A stretch of DNA of 64,000 bases from Chloroflexota bacterium (GTDB lineage: Bacteria > Chloroflexota > Anaerolineae > UBA4142). Below the pieces are notes generated by a model. That model saw nothing but the letters and a program-made list of their open reading frames with translations, did not search any database and was not told the DNA's origin. Of this stretch, positions 16,300 through 24,093 are shown piece by piece; position 1 is the stretch's first letter; every line of letters begins with the position of its first letter. The position numbers and the translations under genes were made by a program. The stretch spans positions 1 through 64,000 of the forward strand of contig JACQYF010000102.1 of assembly GCA_016208315.1 (NCBI GenBank). The letters are read 5' to 3'.

Positions 16300-17329
16300 T
16301 AGAATTTGGCGCAAAGAAAAAAGTCTAATCTACGCGCTGCACCCGGAGACCATTCCCGCCAGCGGCGTGCGGTTCACTTACACGTTCGGCCTCGGCGGCA
16401 TTACGATTTTCGCTGCCCTCGTCACGCTCCTCACCGGACTCGCCCTCACCTTTTACTATGTCCCCACGCCCGAAGGCGCGCACGATTCGATCGTTCTCAT
16501 CAATGACGTGGTGAGTTTTGGCGCGATGATGCGCGGCCTGCACTATTGGGCCGCGCAGCTGATGGTGCTCGCGGCGACGCTGCACCTGGCGCGCGTCGTC
16601 TTTACCGGCGGCTATCGCCCGCCGCGCGAACTCAATTGGCTGATCGGGTTGGGGCTGCTGGTCGTCACGCTGCTTTGGGATTTCACCGGCTATGTCTTGC
16701 GCTGGGACGACGGCGCGTACTGGGCGCTCCTCGTCGGCACGAATCTCGTTCGCGAGATTCCGTTCTGGGGCGAAGCGCTCTACCGCGCGCTCGTCGGCGA
16801 CGCGCAGATCGGCGCTAGCGCGCTGCTGCGTTTTTACGGCTGGCACATTTTCGGGCTGACGGTCGCCGGCGTCTTTGGCATGGTCTATCACCTCTGGCGC
16901 TTGAAAAAGGATGGCGGCATCTCGCGTCCGGTGCTCGAACACGCGCAAGTGCGCGAGTTTGTGTCGAAGGACGAACTCTTTTTCCGCGAATTCATCGCCG
17001 CCGCGCTCGTTTCGGCCGCGCTCATCTTGCTCACCGTGCTCATTCAAATTCCCATCGGGCCGGCGGCGACCCTTGACGCCATCGCCGACGTGCGCGCTCC
17101 GTGGATTTTCCTGTGGGTACAGAACCCGCTGCGCGATCTGCCGCCGCTGTGGGCCGGCATCCTCGCGCCGCTCGGCGTTCTGGTCGCGCTCGCGCTCATT
17201 CCCTTTCTCGACCGCCGCGGCCCCGGGCGCGCCATATGGTTCGCGCGCGAACGGTGGAAACCACAAGTGTTGTTGGCGGCGCTCGCGCTGGGTATCATCG
17301 TGCTTAGTTTGCGCGAGGTGTTAAGATGA
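16295..17329 (+). CDS. Cytochrome b, b6-type haem spacing
   Basis: 344 residues from MSRIWRKEKSL. An upstream ATG at 16271 would start inside the palindrome. About eight membrane helices. Two bis-histidine pairs are visible: LHYWAAQLMVLAATLH (13 residues between) and WHIFGLTVAGVFGMVYH (14 between), the spacing of cytochrome b6 rather than bc1 cytochrome b. With the Rieske protein and multihaem cytochrome encoded next it forms a quinol-cytochrome c type complex. Its position directly after the PsrABC module suggests the two complexes work together. Confidence 0.9.
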   Translation: MSRIWRKEKSLIYALHPETIPASGVRFTYTFGLGGITIFAALVTLLTGLALTFYYVPTPEGAHDSIVLINDVVSFGAMMRGLHYWAAQLMVLAATLHLARVVFTGGYRPPRELNWLIGLGLLVVTLLWDFTGYVLRWDDGAYWALLVGTNLVREIPFWGEALYRALVGDAQIGASALLRFYGWHIFGLTVAGVFGMVYHLWRLKKDGGISRPVLEHAQVREFVSKDELFFREFIAAALVSAALILLTVLIQIPIGPAATLDAIADVRAPWIFLWVQNPLRDLPPLWAGILAPLGVLVALALIPFLDRRGPGRAIWFARERWKPQVLLAALALGIIVLSLREVLR

Positions 17330-18885
17330 ATAGGACGCGTCGCCTTCCAAAGAAGGCGCTGAGCGCGGACTTCCAGCGGATATATAGCAGATTAGCGGAT
17401 AAACCCGCTCTTCAGTGCCATCGCGATGACGAATCCGCTAATCCGTTACTTATCCGCTGGAAATCCGCGCTCGTCCGCGCTCGTCCGCGTCCTATTCTTA
17501 GAAAGGAATTCTGGGCCTTCTTCGCAGGTTTGACGCTGCTCTTCGCCGTCTTTGCGATGCTTTGGCGCGAGGACAATCCGGCATGGAAAACTTGGCAGGC
17601 GCGGTATAACGGCGAACTCGACACCTCGCCCGTGCCCATCGCCATCCGCAACTTGACGCCGACGATGACCGGCAAACCCGAACTGTGTGTCACTTGTCAC
17701 GTCGGCATCGAGGACATTAGCGCGTCGCATCCCGCGCAGACGTTTGGCTGCGTCGTCTGCCACGGCGGCGAGCCGCTCGCGCTCGACGCCGACCGCGCCC
17801 ACGCGACCCTGCGCGGCGGGCGCAATCCATCCGACCTGTCGGCTGCGAAGCAAAGCTGCGGGCAAACACACTGTCACGGCGGTTACGCGGATTCGGAACA
17901 GAACCACGTGGACCGCGTGCTAAAGAGTTTGCAGGCGACCTACGCGGGCGGCATCGCGTCGGTGCGGTACACTTTCGGCGCGCAATCCACCCCGCTCGCG
18001 CAGTTTGGTCTGGACGCGATCGCGGACGCCGAGCAAAAGCGGCCGGCCACGGCGCTGCCCGCGCTCGGCGAATGGCGACCGCTCACGGATACGGTCGAGT
18101 TCACGTTTCAACAGAATTGCGTGGACGGCGGCTGTCACTTGGGCACATCGCCTGCGAAACCACAGTCGTATTACTATCGCAGCACGGGCTGCGCGGCGTG
18201 CCATTATTTGTACGACGACGATGGCTTGTATCGCGGCCAAGACCCGACCATCCCGCGCGACCTACCAGGACACGGCGTCGTGCATCGTCTGACCACCGCG
18301 ATTCCGTACACGCAATGCGATCACTGCCACAATCGCGGCAATTACTCGCTCAAACAAATGGCATTTCTGCCGCGCGAGGATTTGCCGCCCATCGCCGCGC
18401 CGATCCCCGCGACCATGCCGACTGAAGGTCGTCGCCTCAAAGAGTATTACCAGCCGATTGCCGAGTTCACCAAATGCGAGTATGAGCTAAACTGTGTGGA
18501 CTGCCACACGGCGCAGGAAGCGATGGGCGATGGACACATTTACGGCTCGAAGAAGGACGCGCAATCCGTCCAGTGCCAGACTTGTCACGGCACGCCGGCC
18601 AGCGAGCCGCAGGCCGCCGCGATTCAGGATCCAGACGAACTCGCGATGCGTCAGGCGCGTATCAATGGTCGCCCGGATTTTCTTGCCGTGGGCGACCGGG
18701 TGATCGCGACCGAGCGCGGCGAATTGTTGTGGGCGATCAAGAAAACCGCAAATGGTTTTTTGCAGATGGACAAGGTGACGGGGCAAATCTATCGCGTGCC
18801 GCTGGTAATGGGGAGTAAATGCGAACAGGATGGCAAGACGCAATCTTCAGTCTATTGCCACACGTGTCATGCGGTGGAAAGATGA
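17326..18885 (+). CDS. Membrane-anchored multihaem cytochrome c, nine haem sites
   Basis: 519 residues. Seven CXXCH sites (CVTCH, CVVCH, CAACH, CDHCH, CVDCH, CQTCH, CHTCH) and two CX4CH sites (CGQTHCH, CVDGGCH). A membrane anchor (EFWAFFAGLTLLFAVFAMLW) lies near residues 61-80, with the haem domain outside. The ATG overlaps the cytochrome b stop (ATGA). The first 55 or so residues are translated from a palindrome (about 17374-17480) and look unlike any leader sequence, so either they are tolerated or a start closer to RKEFWAFF is used. It probably takes electrons from the b/Rieske complex to a periplasmic acceptor. Confidence 0.88.
   Translation: MNRTRRLPKKALSADFQRIYSRLADKPALQCHRDDESANPLLIRWKSALVRARPRPILRKEFWAFFAGLTLLFAVFAMLWREDNPAWKTWQARYNGELDTSPVPIAIRNLTPTMTGKPELCVTCHVGIEDISASHPAQTFGCVVCHGGEPLALDADRAHATLRGGRNPSDLSAAKQSCGQTHCHGGYADSEQNHVDRVLKSLQATYAGGIASVRYTFGAQSTPLAQFGLDAIADAEQKRPATALPALGEWRPLTDTVEFTFQQNCVDGGCHLGTSPAKPQSYYYRSTGCAACHYLYDDDGLYRGQDPTIPRDLPGHGVVHRLTTAIPYTQCDHCHNRGNYSLKQMAFLPREDLPPIAAPIPATMPTEGRRLKEYYQPIAEFTKCEYELNCVDCHTAQEAMGDGHIYGSKKDAQSVQCQTCHGTPASEPQAAAIQDPDELAMRQARINGRPDFLAVGDRVIATERGELLWAIKKTANGFLQMDKVTGQIYRVPLVMGSKCEQDGKTQSSVYCHTCHAVER
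17374..17480. repeat. ATCCGCTAAT-type palindrome inside a reading frame
   Basis: Repeated GCGGATA/TATCCGC and GATTAGCGG/CCGCTAATC units surround a non-repetitive centre. The frame of the multihaem cytochrome stays open across it. Confidence 0.75.
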
Positions 18886-19334
18886 CGCGTAGAGATTTTT
18901 TGGGGAAGGTCGGATGGGGCGCGATCGTCGTCGCGGTTGGCGCATTGGCCGGCGCGCTGGCGCGGTTCTTTGAGCCGAATGTGACGACGCCCGCGCCGGG
19001 CCCCGTCGAGATCGGCGCGCCAGGCGATTACCCGGTCGGCTCGCTGACGTTCGTCGAAAGGGCGCGGGCCTATCTCGGCCGCGACGAGCGGGGCCTTTAC
19101 GCGCTTACAGCTATCTGCACGCATCTGGGCTGCACGCCGCGACTGGAGTCGGACACGTTGGTCTGTCCGTGCCACGGCAGCCGGTTCACGCGGCAAGGTC
19201 AAGTCGTGAGCGGCCGCGCGCCGCGCGCGTTAGAGCGCGCCTTCGTCGGCCGTGGGGCGAACGGACGGCTGTTCATTGATCGCGGCCGCCCGGTGGATGC
19301 GAGTTATCGTCTGCCCGTGCCGGTTGATTCTTGA
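18882..19334 (+). CDS. Rieske 2Fe-2S protein
   Basis: 150 residues. Tat-like anchor (MTRRDFLGKVGWGAIVVAVGALAGALARFF), then the two Rieske cluster boxes CTHLGCTP and CPCHGS. It overlaps the preceding stop by 4 bp. It should be the high-potential electron acceptor of the complex with cytochrome b. The 3' end overlaps the convergent anti-sigma gene by 62 bp. Confidence 0.95.
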   Translation: MTRRDFLGKVGWGAIVVAVGALAGALARFFEPNVTTPAPGPVEIGAPGDYPVGSLTFVERARAYLGRDERGLYALTAICTHLGCTPRLESDTLVCPCHGSRFTRQGQVVSGRAPRALERAFVGRGANGRLFIDRGRPVDASYRLPVPVDS

Positions 19335-19572
19335 GCATCTCGAGGCGCAAGACCCGCGTCAGGCGCCCGTGCGTATCCGGCGGGACCGAGACCTGCCCGT
19401 AATTGCGATACAGCGTGATCGTCTTGTTCAGCGTGTCCACCATCACCCGGCAGTTATCACACCCCTGCAAATGCCTTTCGATTTCCGCGCACAGGGCGCT
19501 CTCCAAATCGCCATCCAGATATTCTGAGAGCTTGTCTTTAAGCTCGCGGCACAATTGCGTCATCTGATCCAC
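19273..19572 (-). CDS. Zinc-finger anti-sigma factor (ZAS type)
   Basis: 99 residues with a zf-HC2 motif (IERHLQGCDNCRVMVD, preceded by ALCAEIERH), the signature of ZAS anti-sigma factors that hold an ECF sigma inactive until a redox or envelope signal. No membrane segment, so it should be soluble. It lies 3 bp after the sigma gene. Its last 62 bp overlap the 3' end of the Rieske gene on the other strand. Confidence 0.88.
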   Translation of the reverse strand: MDQMTQLCRELKDKLSEYLDGDLESALCAEIERHLQGCDNCRVMVDTLNKTITLYRNYGQVSVPPDTHGRLTRVLRLEMLKNQPARADDNSHPPGGRDQ

Positions 19573-19575
19573 GGC

Positions 19576-20172
19576 TCACTTCCTTTCGCGATCCCGTCGC
19601 GTGCTCATATAGTCCGCCAACTCATTGCGCAGGATCAACCGCGCGCGATGCAGACGCGTTTTGACAACTTGAGTCGAAACGGCAAGTACCGTTGCCGTCT
19701 CTTCCGTCGAAAGACCGTCGAGGTCGCGCAACACAAAGACCGAGCGCAAGGCCGGCGAGAGGGTTTCCACCGCGGCTTGCATGGCGCGCTGCGTTTCTTG
19801 ATTCAATAGGACGATCTCGGGATCGTGCGTCCAGTCGCTGAGGTCGCGCGGCATCTCGCTCTCGTCGCCTTCCAGCGTGGCGTCGAGCGATACGACGGGC
19901 GACGACCGGCGCAGTTTCATCAGCGTCGCATTGTAGGCAATGCGATACAGCCACGTCGAGAAGCTCGCGTCGCCGCGGAACGTTTTCAGGCCGCGCAGCG
20001 CGCTGATAAAAGTCTCCTGCAGAACATCTTCGGCGTCCACGGGTTGGCGCAGCATTTTGAGCGCCAGCGTGTACACGCGGTTTTCGTGGCGATGGACCAG
20101 CTCGGTAAACGCGCCTTCATCGCCCGTTTGGGCTTGGCGCACCAGTTCTTCATCGCGTAGCTCTTGATTCAT
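19576..20172 (-). CDS. ECF RNA polymerase sigma factor (RpoE-like)
   Basis: 198 residues from MNQELRDEELV; a GTG 18 bp earlier is also possible. Region 2 (FTELVHRHENRVYTLALKM, DAEDVLQETFISALRGL, FSTWLYRIAYNATL) and region 4 (LSPALRSVFVLRDLDGLSTEETATVLAVSTQVVKTRLHRAR) are clear. It pairs with the zinc-finger anti-sigma factor encoded downstream. Confidence 0.95.
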   Translation of the reverse strand: MNQELRDEELVRQAQTGDEGAFTELVHRHENRVYTLALKMLRQPVDAEDVLQETFISALRGLKTFRGDASFSTWLYRIAYNATLMKLRRSSPVVSLDATLEGDESEMPRDLSDWTHDPEIVLLNQETQRAMQAAVETLSPALRSVFVLRDLDGLSTEETATVLAVSTQVVKTRLHRARLILRNELADYMSTRRDRERK

Positions 20173-20222
20173 GGCTACGGATGTTAGCACATTAACGCGC
20201 GTAAGCCAAATTCGGCGACCGG

Positions 20223-20597
20223 CTAATGATGATGCACGCGTTCGGCGCGGTGGGACAGCTCGCCTTTCAGGTATGCTTGCGCGGCGTCGTCAATGGTTTG
20301 CTTCTCGGTGAGAATCGCTTGAATGCCTGCCGATTGCAGGGCCTGGAAAGCCGGCTGCCCCATCCCCCGCGCGAGCAAGACCTCGCAATCGGCAATCACT
20401 GCCGCCATGCCGTGTGCGTGGGTATCCATGCCCGAGTGATGGTGCTCTTCGTGCGCGCCATGCTGATGGCTGGGCTTGGCGCGCCGTTCCCGCGCGACCA
20501 CCTGCTCGTGCTCGACGGTCAAAACCTCAAAGTAGAGGGCTTGGCCAAAGTGCGCATGAATCGTAACGCCGTCGTCCGTCACCGCGGCGATTTTCAT
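20223..20597 (-). CDS. NifX/NifB-associated domain protein (dinitrogenase FeMo-cofactor binding family)
   Basis: 124 residues from MKIAAVTDDGVTIHAHFGQA, with AAGGAG 7 nt upstream. The fold is that of small NifX/NafY-like proteins that carry metal-sulfur clusters (a DDG...HFGQ start and ...LARGMGQPAFQALQSAGI). Two His-rich stretches (HQHGAHEEHHHSG, AERVHHH) suggest metal binding. No nitrogenase gene is present; such stand-alone proteins also occur beside Mrp ATPases and ferredoxins, as seen a few kb away. Confidence 0.85.
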   Translation of the reverse strand: MKIAAVTDDGVTIHAHFGQALYFEVLTVEHEQVVARERRAKPSHQHGAHEEHHHSGMDTHAHGMAAVIADCEVLLARGMGQPAFQALQSAGIQAILTEKQTIDDAAQAYLKGELSHRAERVHHH

Positions 20598-20648
20598 GGG
20601 TTGCTCCTTAATTCGATTTTGCGTCCATTCGTTTAGATGCAAAATGGG

Positions 20649-20783
20649 TCAAAGGGTGACATCATTTGCATCGAGCAGTTTGAAAAAGCCGGCGACCACC
20701 TTCATATCGGCTTGAGCGGCAAGGATGGCCTGCAAACCATCGCGCACGGTCTTGTGATCGTCGGCGAGCATTACGCGGATAGC
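20649..20783 (-). pseudogene. Fragment of a response-regulator receiver domain
   Basis: About 44 residues matching the start of a NarL-type receiver (IRVMLADDHKTVRDGLQAIL), then unrelated sequence and a stop. No start codon or DNA-binding part. Probably the remnant of a duplicated regulator like that at 53313-53945. Confidence 0.65.
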
Positions 20784-20893
20784 CAGAGTGGCTCCTGTTT
20801 GGGAGAGTGGGGGTATGGGAGATTTATGGTTTGATAGTTTGATAGTTCGATAGTATAATTCGGCTGTGGCGCAAGACAAGGAGTTTGAAATTT

Positions 20894-21163
20894 ATGGCAG
20901 TCATATCAATGTTCTACGGAATCATCGTCTCGATGTACTTTCTCGATACTCGCAAGCATCACCTGCCTCACGTTCACGTCAAATATCAGGACCAAGAAAT
21001 AGTCCTCGCTATCCCAAGCGGCGATATCCTGGAAGGCGAATTAAAGCCGAATCGGCTGAAATTGGTTCTGGCATGGATTGAAATTCATCAAGATGAACTG
21101 ATGGCAGATTGGGAACTTGCGAGTCATGGGCAAGACGTTTTCAAGATCGAACCCTTGAAATAG
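20894..21163 (+). CDS. DUF4160 family protein
   Basis: 89 residues from ATG, with AAGGAG 10 nt upstream; a TTG 9 bp earlier is less likely. Typical DUF4160 sequence (FYGIIVSMYFLDTRKHHLPHVHVKYQDQEI, IPSGDILEGELKPNRLKLVLAWI). These small proteins are usually paired with DUF2442, as here, and are often discussed as possible toxin-antitoxin-like pairs, without proof. Base composition is lower in GC than the neighbours, in keeping with a mobile accessory pair. Confidence 0.88.
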   Translation: MAVISMFYGIIVSMYFLDTRKHHLPHVHVKYQDQEIVLAIPSGDILEGELKPNRLKLVLAWIEIHQDELMADWELASHGQDVFKIEPLK

Positions 21164-21171
21164 GAGGGAGC

Positions 21172-21414
21172 ATGAATCCACGAGTCAAGGCGGTCAAACC
21201 CAATCCTGATTACACGATCACATTAGTTTTCACCAACGGCGAAGTGAAACGCTTTGATGTGAAACCTTATCTGCACGTTGGGATATTTCGACAGCTGAAA
21301 GACAAGAGCATTTTCAACTCCGTCAAGCCCTTTTTAGGCAGCGTGCAATGGGAGCACGGTCAAGATTTTTGCCCCGATACATTGTACATGGACAGTGTTC
21401 CTGAAGCGGCTTGA
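21172..21414 (+). CDS. DUF2442 family protein
   Basis: 80 residues after a GGAGGGAG site, 8 bp downstream of the DUF4160 stop. The motifs TLVFTNGEVKRFDVKPYL and VQWEHGQDFCPDTLYMDS are those of DUF2442. It forms an operon with the DUF4160 gene. The stop codon falls inside the -35 box of the next promoter. Confidence 0.88.
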   Translation: MNPRVKAVKPNPDYTITLVFTNGEVKRFDVKPYLHVGIFRQLKDKSIFNSVKPFLGSVQWEHGQDFCPDTLYMDSVPEAA

Positions 21415-21440
21415 CGCGTGGCGCGCAAGTGCGCTATAAT
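21411..21440 (+). promoter_or_regulatory. Sigma-70 promoter of a structured RNA
   Basis: TTGACG (21411-21416), an 18-bp spacer and a perfect TATAAT (21435-21440). Transcription should start near 21447. Confidence 0.8.
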
Positions 21441-21446
21441 TCGCGG

Positions 21447-21609
21447 CAATTTCGTGGCTCGATTGACGAGCAGGCAGGCGGCGACGCTGTGACGAATGCA
21501 GCGCAGTCGTCCGAGGTTCCGATTCGTCCTGTGATGAATGCGGGGGGAGGAACGTTATGCGGCTAGATCCCGTAAACTAGGCAGACCGTGCTATCGGTCT
21601 GCCTTTTTG
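21447..21609 (+). ncRNA. Structured leader or small RNA of unknown class, ending in a terminator
   Basis: About 163 nt from the inferred start to the end of the terminator. Visible helices are GCTCG/CGAGC, GCTG/CAGC nested in GGCGAC/GTCGTC, GTTCC/GGAAC around an inner ATTC/GAAT stem, and CTAG/CTAG. It contains no convincing ORF. I compared it from memory with common riboswitches, SRP, 6S and tmRNA and found no match. It lies 45 nt before a membrane-protein gene and may control it, or be a separate RNA. Confidence 0.55.
21579..21609 (+). terminator. Rho-independent terminator
   Basis: A perfect 10-bp stem AGGCAGACCG/CGGTCTGCCT with loop TGCTAT, followed by TTTTTGT. The core around the CGTGCTAT loop and the CTTTTTGTATTC tail resemble the minus-strand terminator at 39937-39970. 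Confidence 0.92.
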
Positions 21610-21654
21610 TATTCGTTAGTTTTTGCCCGCGCTCGAGCGCAAGGAGGTTCGTAT

Positions 21655-22194
21655 ATGTTGGACCAAAAGCGCGATCGGTCACCTGAGCCGATCGTTACCA
21701 AAACCTACAAGACGCTGCGCGTACCGGCAGAGGTCTATCCCTATTCTGCCGGCGTCTACGGCGGTCTGTTAGGCGGACTCGGGATGATTCCCTTTGCCGT
21801 CATCTACGGCCTATTGAGCGGCAATGGCATTTGGTATCCGGTCAACCTCATTGCAGCGACGATCATTCGCACTTGGCAGCAAGCTTCGCCGGCCGAACTG
21901 GCCCAATTCAGCATCCCGGGTCTCTTTTTCGGGTTATTGATCCACTTTGCGATGTCTATGGGCCTGGGACTGACCTTTGCGGTGTTGCTGCCCGGACTCG
22001 ACGCTAGGCCGCTTTTATGGTCCTTTATCGTCGGCCCGATTCTGTGGGGGGGCGCCGTGTTTGCCGGCTTGCCGCTGTTCAACCCGGTGATGGCGCGCCT
22101 CGTGGACTGGCCGTCCTTCGCGCTGGCCAATTTCGCGTACAGTCTCATCCTGGGCCTCTGGGTTGCGCGCACGCCCAAAATCCCGGCGGAATAG
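21655..22194 (+). CDS. Multi-pass membrane protein of unknown function
   Basis: 179 residues starting MLDQKRDRSPEP after AAGGAGG. Four to five membrane helices (SAGVYGGLLGGLGMIPFAVIYG, FSIPGLFFGLLIHFAMSMGLGL, LLWSFIVGPILWGGAVFAGLP, FALANFAYSLILGLWVA). I do not recognise the family. It is preceded by the structured RNA at 21447-21609, and its 3' end overlaps the convergent ferredoxin gene by 50 bp. Confidence 0.75.
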   Translation: MLDQKRDRSPEPIVTKTYKTLRVPAEVYPYSAGVYGGLLGGLGMIPFAVIYGLLSGNGIWYPVNLIAATIIRTWQQASPAELAQFSIPGLFFGLLIHFAMSMGLGLTFAVLLPGLDARPLLWSFIVGPILWGGAVFAGLPLFNPVMARLVDWPSFALANFAYSLILGLWVARTPKIPAE

Positions 22195-22363
22195 TAACCC
22201 GGACGATGGCTTGCTCGGGACATACCGCCACGCAGTCTTCAAAATCGCAGCAGTTCCCTTCGTCAATAACGTAGATGGGATTGCCGACCTGAATGGCATC
22301 AATGGGACATTCGGGCAAACACAAGCCACACGCGGTGCAATGCTCGATAATGCGAAAAGCCAT
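22145..22363 (-). CDS. Small 4Fe-4S ferredoxin
   Basis: 72 residues from MAFRIIEH. Cluster motifs CTACGLCLPECP and CDFEDCVAVCP indicate a two-cluster ferredoxin; the second has an unusual CC pair just before it (GNCCDFEDC). It begins just downstream of the radical SAM gene on the same strand and may be its electron donor. The last 17 residues overlap the convergent membrane-protein gene. Confidence 0.85.
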   Translation of the reverse strand: MAFRIIEHCTACGLCLPECPIDAIQVGNPIYVIDEGNCCDFEDCVAVCPEQAIVRVTIPPGFWACAQPRGPG

Positions 22364-22368
22364 CGTCG

Positions 22369-23574
22369 TTACGATTCCTGCCGGAAGACATCGGGACGCG
22401 ACATGCCGGCCGTCGCCTCTTTCATCAACGCGGGCGTGATGAACGTCAGCCCTTGACGCTGGGCGTACGCTTCCAATCCCTGGCGCACCCGGTCGCGAAT
22501 GAAAGCGATGGGGATGCGCTCCAAACGCGCGCGCGCCGCATCGCTCCAGACGATGGGTTGAACTTCTAACGCCCGACCGGTGGGTTGAAACGCGCACGCG
22601 GGGTCCTCTTCGAGGTAATCGCCAAACGCGGCGTACGCGCGGCAGCGACAGCCGCCGCACAGCGCCTTGAACTCGCAGCGCCCGCAGCGTCCCTTGAGTT
22701 GATCGAGATCGCGCAGTTGCCGCAAAACGGAAGAGAATTCCCAAATTTCGCGGAAGGGTTGCTCGCGGACATTGCCCGCGACGACGGGCATATAGGGACA
22801 GGGCGTGACGTCGCCTTCCGGCGTAATGCGGCAGTATTGCGTGCCGGCCATGCAGCCGCCGCTCTCCAGGCCGCCCAAGCCCTTTTGATACGCGATGCGC
22901 TTGAAATGCGGCGCGCACTTGGCGCGTACGAGCATCGGTCGCTGCGAATCCTGCCGCTCGACCAGATCGCCCAGCAGCGTCTCGGTCGCTTCGGGCGATA
23001 AATCAATCATCTGCTGGCCGCGCCCGGTTTGGACCAAAAAGTAGAGGTTGAACGACCAGGCGCCCTTGTCGCGCGCGAAATCAATGAGGGCGGGAATCTC
23101 ATCGTAATTCATCGCCATGACGGTGGTTTGCACGAGGACTTGCAGACCGTTCTGCCTGCAAATTTCGAGCGCACGGACCGAGTGTTCCCAGGCATTTGGC
23201 CCGCCGCGAAACGAGTTGTGCTTTTGCGGATCGAGCGAATCTATGCTGATGCCCACGCCTTTGACGCCGCACTCGATCATCTTTTGCGCGACGCGGTCGG
23301 TAATGAGCACGCCGTTCGTGCCCATGACCACCCAGAGGCCCTGGCTCGACGCAGCGCGCGCGATATCGTAGATGTCGCGGCGCAGCAGCGGCTCGCCGCC
23401 GGTGAGGATGAGCATTTCCGTGCCGAGCGGTTTCATCTCGTCCAAGAGCCGCAGACATTCGTCGGTCGTCAATTCGTTTTCGGCGGCTTGGCCCGCTTCC
23501 AGGTAGCAATGCGGACAGCGCAGGTTACATTTTTTCGTTAGATTCCAGGAGATGAGACTCGGCTTGTAGTTCAT
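22369..23574 (-). CDS. Radical SAM/SPASM protein with C-terminal PCP_red domain
   Basis: 401 residues from MNYKPSLISWNLTKKC. The radical SAM cluster site is CNLRCPHC, followed by the GGEPLLR motif. A SPASM region holds further cysteines (SGGCMAGTQYCRI, CPYMPVV, CGRCEFKALCGGCRC). The C-terminal 45 residues (WSDAARARLERIPIAFIRDRV...) form the small PCP_red domain also found in proteins of tetrapyrrole metabolism. Relatives include NirJ/AhbD-like haem-modifying enzymes and peptide maturases, so the substrate is uncertain. The start overlaps the upstream stop (TAATG), tying it to the zinc-ribbon/PCP_red gene. Confidence 0.88.
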   Translation of the reverse strand: MNYKPSLISWNLTKKCNLRCPHCYLEAGQAAENELTTDECLRLLDEMKPLGTEMLILTGGEPLLRRDIYDIARAASSQGLWVVMGTNGVLITDRVAQKMIECGVKGVGISIDSLDPQKHNSFRGGPNAWEHSVRALEICRQNGLQVLVQTTVMAMNYDEIPALIDFARDKGAWSFNLYFLVQTGRGQQMIDLSPEATETLLGDLVERQDSQRPMLVRAKCAPHFKRIAYQKGLGGLESGGCMAGTQYCRITPEGDVTPCPYMPVVAGNVREQPFREIWEFSSVLRQLRDLDQLKGRCGRCEFKALCGGCRCRAYAAFGDYLEEDPACAFQPTGRALEVQPIVWSDAARARLERIPIAFIRDRVRQGLEAYAQRQGLTFITPALMKEATAGMSRPDVFRQES

Positions 23575-24005
23575 TACATTCCCGTCATGCCCAGCGCATC
23601 GCGCGCTTCGTTCATTACCGCGGGCGTGATCTCGGCGTAGCTTTTGCTTCGAGCGAAGTCGCTGTATAGTTTCCGTACAATGGGCTGTACAAAAGTGGGC
23701 GCGCTCGACAACCGGCGCAGCGCGGCTTCCGTCCACACGGGTTCGGCGCTGCTCTCTGTGAATGCGCCGGGGCGCGCGTCGGTCAGGCCGCCGCGGACTA
23801 TGCTCATCGGCCCGGCGGCGATATGTTCGTGACCGATTTGCACGCCGAGCGAGCGCACAAATTGGGTTTCGCCGGGATTCGTCAGCATGGCGACGCGCTG
23901 CGCGCACGAGGGGCACTTGAATTGCAGCGCGAGCGTTCCATCTTGCGGATCGTTTTTCTCTACAAGCTCCATCGCCGCATCACATTGGACACACAGAAAT
24001 TTCAT
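23574..24005 (-). CDS. Zinc-ribbon protein with PCP_red domain
   Basis: 143 residues. The N-terminal zinc ribbon has two CXXC pairs (FLCVQCDAA, FKCPSCAQR). The C-terminal third is a PCP_red domain (VWTEAALRRLSSAPTFVQPIVRKLYSDFARSKSYAEITPAVMNEA). It is translationally coupled to the radical SAM gene, whose product carries the same domain. The domain may act as a docking or substrate-binding module shared by this set of proteins. No catalytic motif is visible. Confidence 0.82.
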   Translation of the reverse strand: MKFLCVQCDAAMELVEKNDPQDGTLALQFKCPSCAQRVAMLTNPGETQFVRSLGVQIGHEHIAAGPMSIVRGGLTDARPGAFTESSAEPVWTEAALRRLSSAPTFVQPIVRKLYSDFARSKSYAEITPAVMNEARDALGMTGM

Positions 24006-24007
24006 AC

Positions 24008-24085
24008 CTCTCGCTCCGAAATCGAAAATCTGAAATCCCTACGGGACGCTTCGCAGTCTGAAATCTGAAATCCTAAATCTTAGAT
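24008..24085. repeat. CTGAAATC tandem/inverted repeat, copy 1
   Basis: Units of AATCTGAAATC and CAGTCTGAAATCTGAAATCC occur around CCCTACGGGACGCTTCGC. A relative with AGATTGC and TGAAATC units lies at 37190-37266. Confidence 0.75.
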
Positions 24086-24093
24086 GGAGTCCT

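Noticed and set aside
20223-20597. Nitrogenase cofactor gene implying nitrogen fixation
   Set aside because: Only the small NifX-like domain is present; no nifHDK, nifB or nifEN lies in the window and such proteins are widespread outside diazotrophs.
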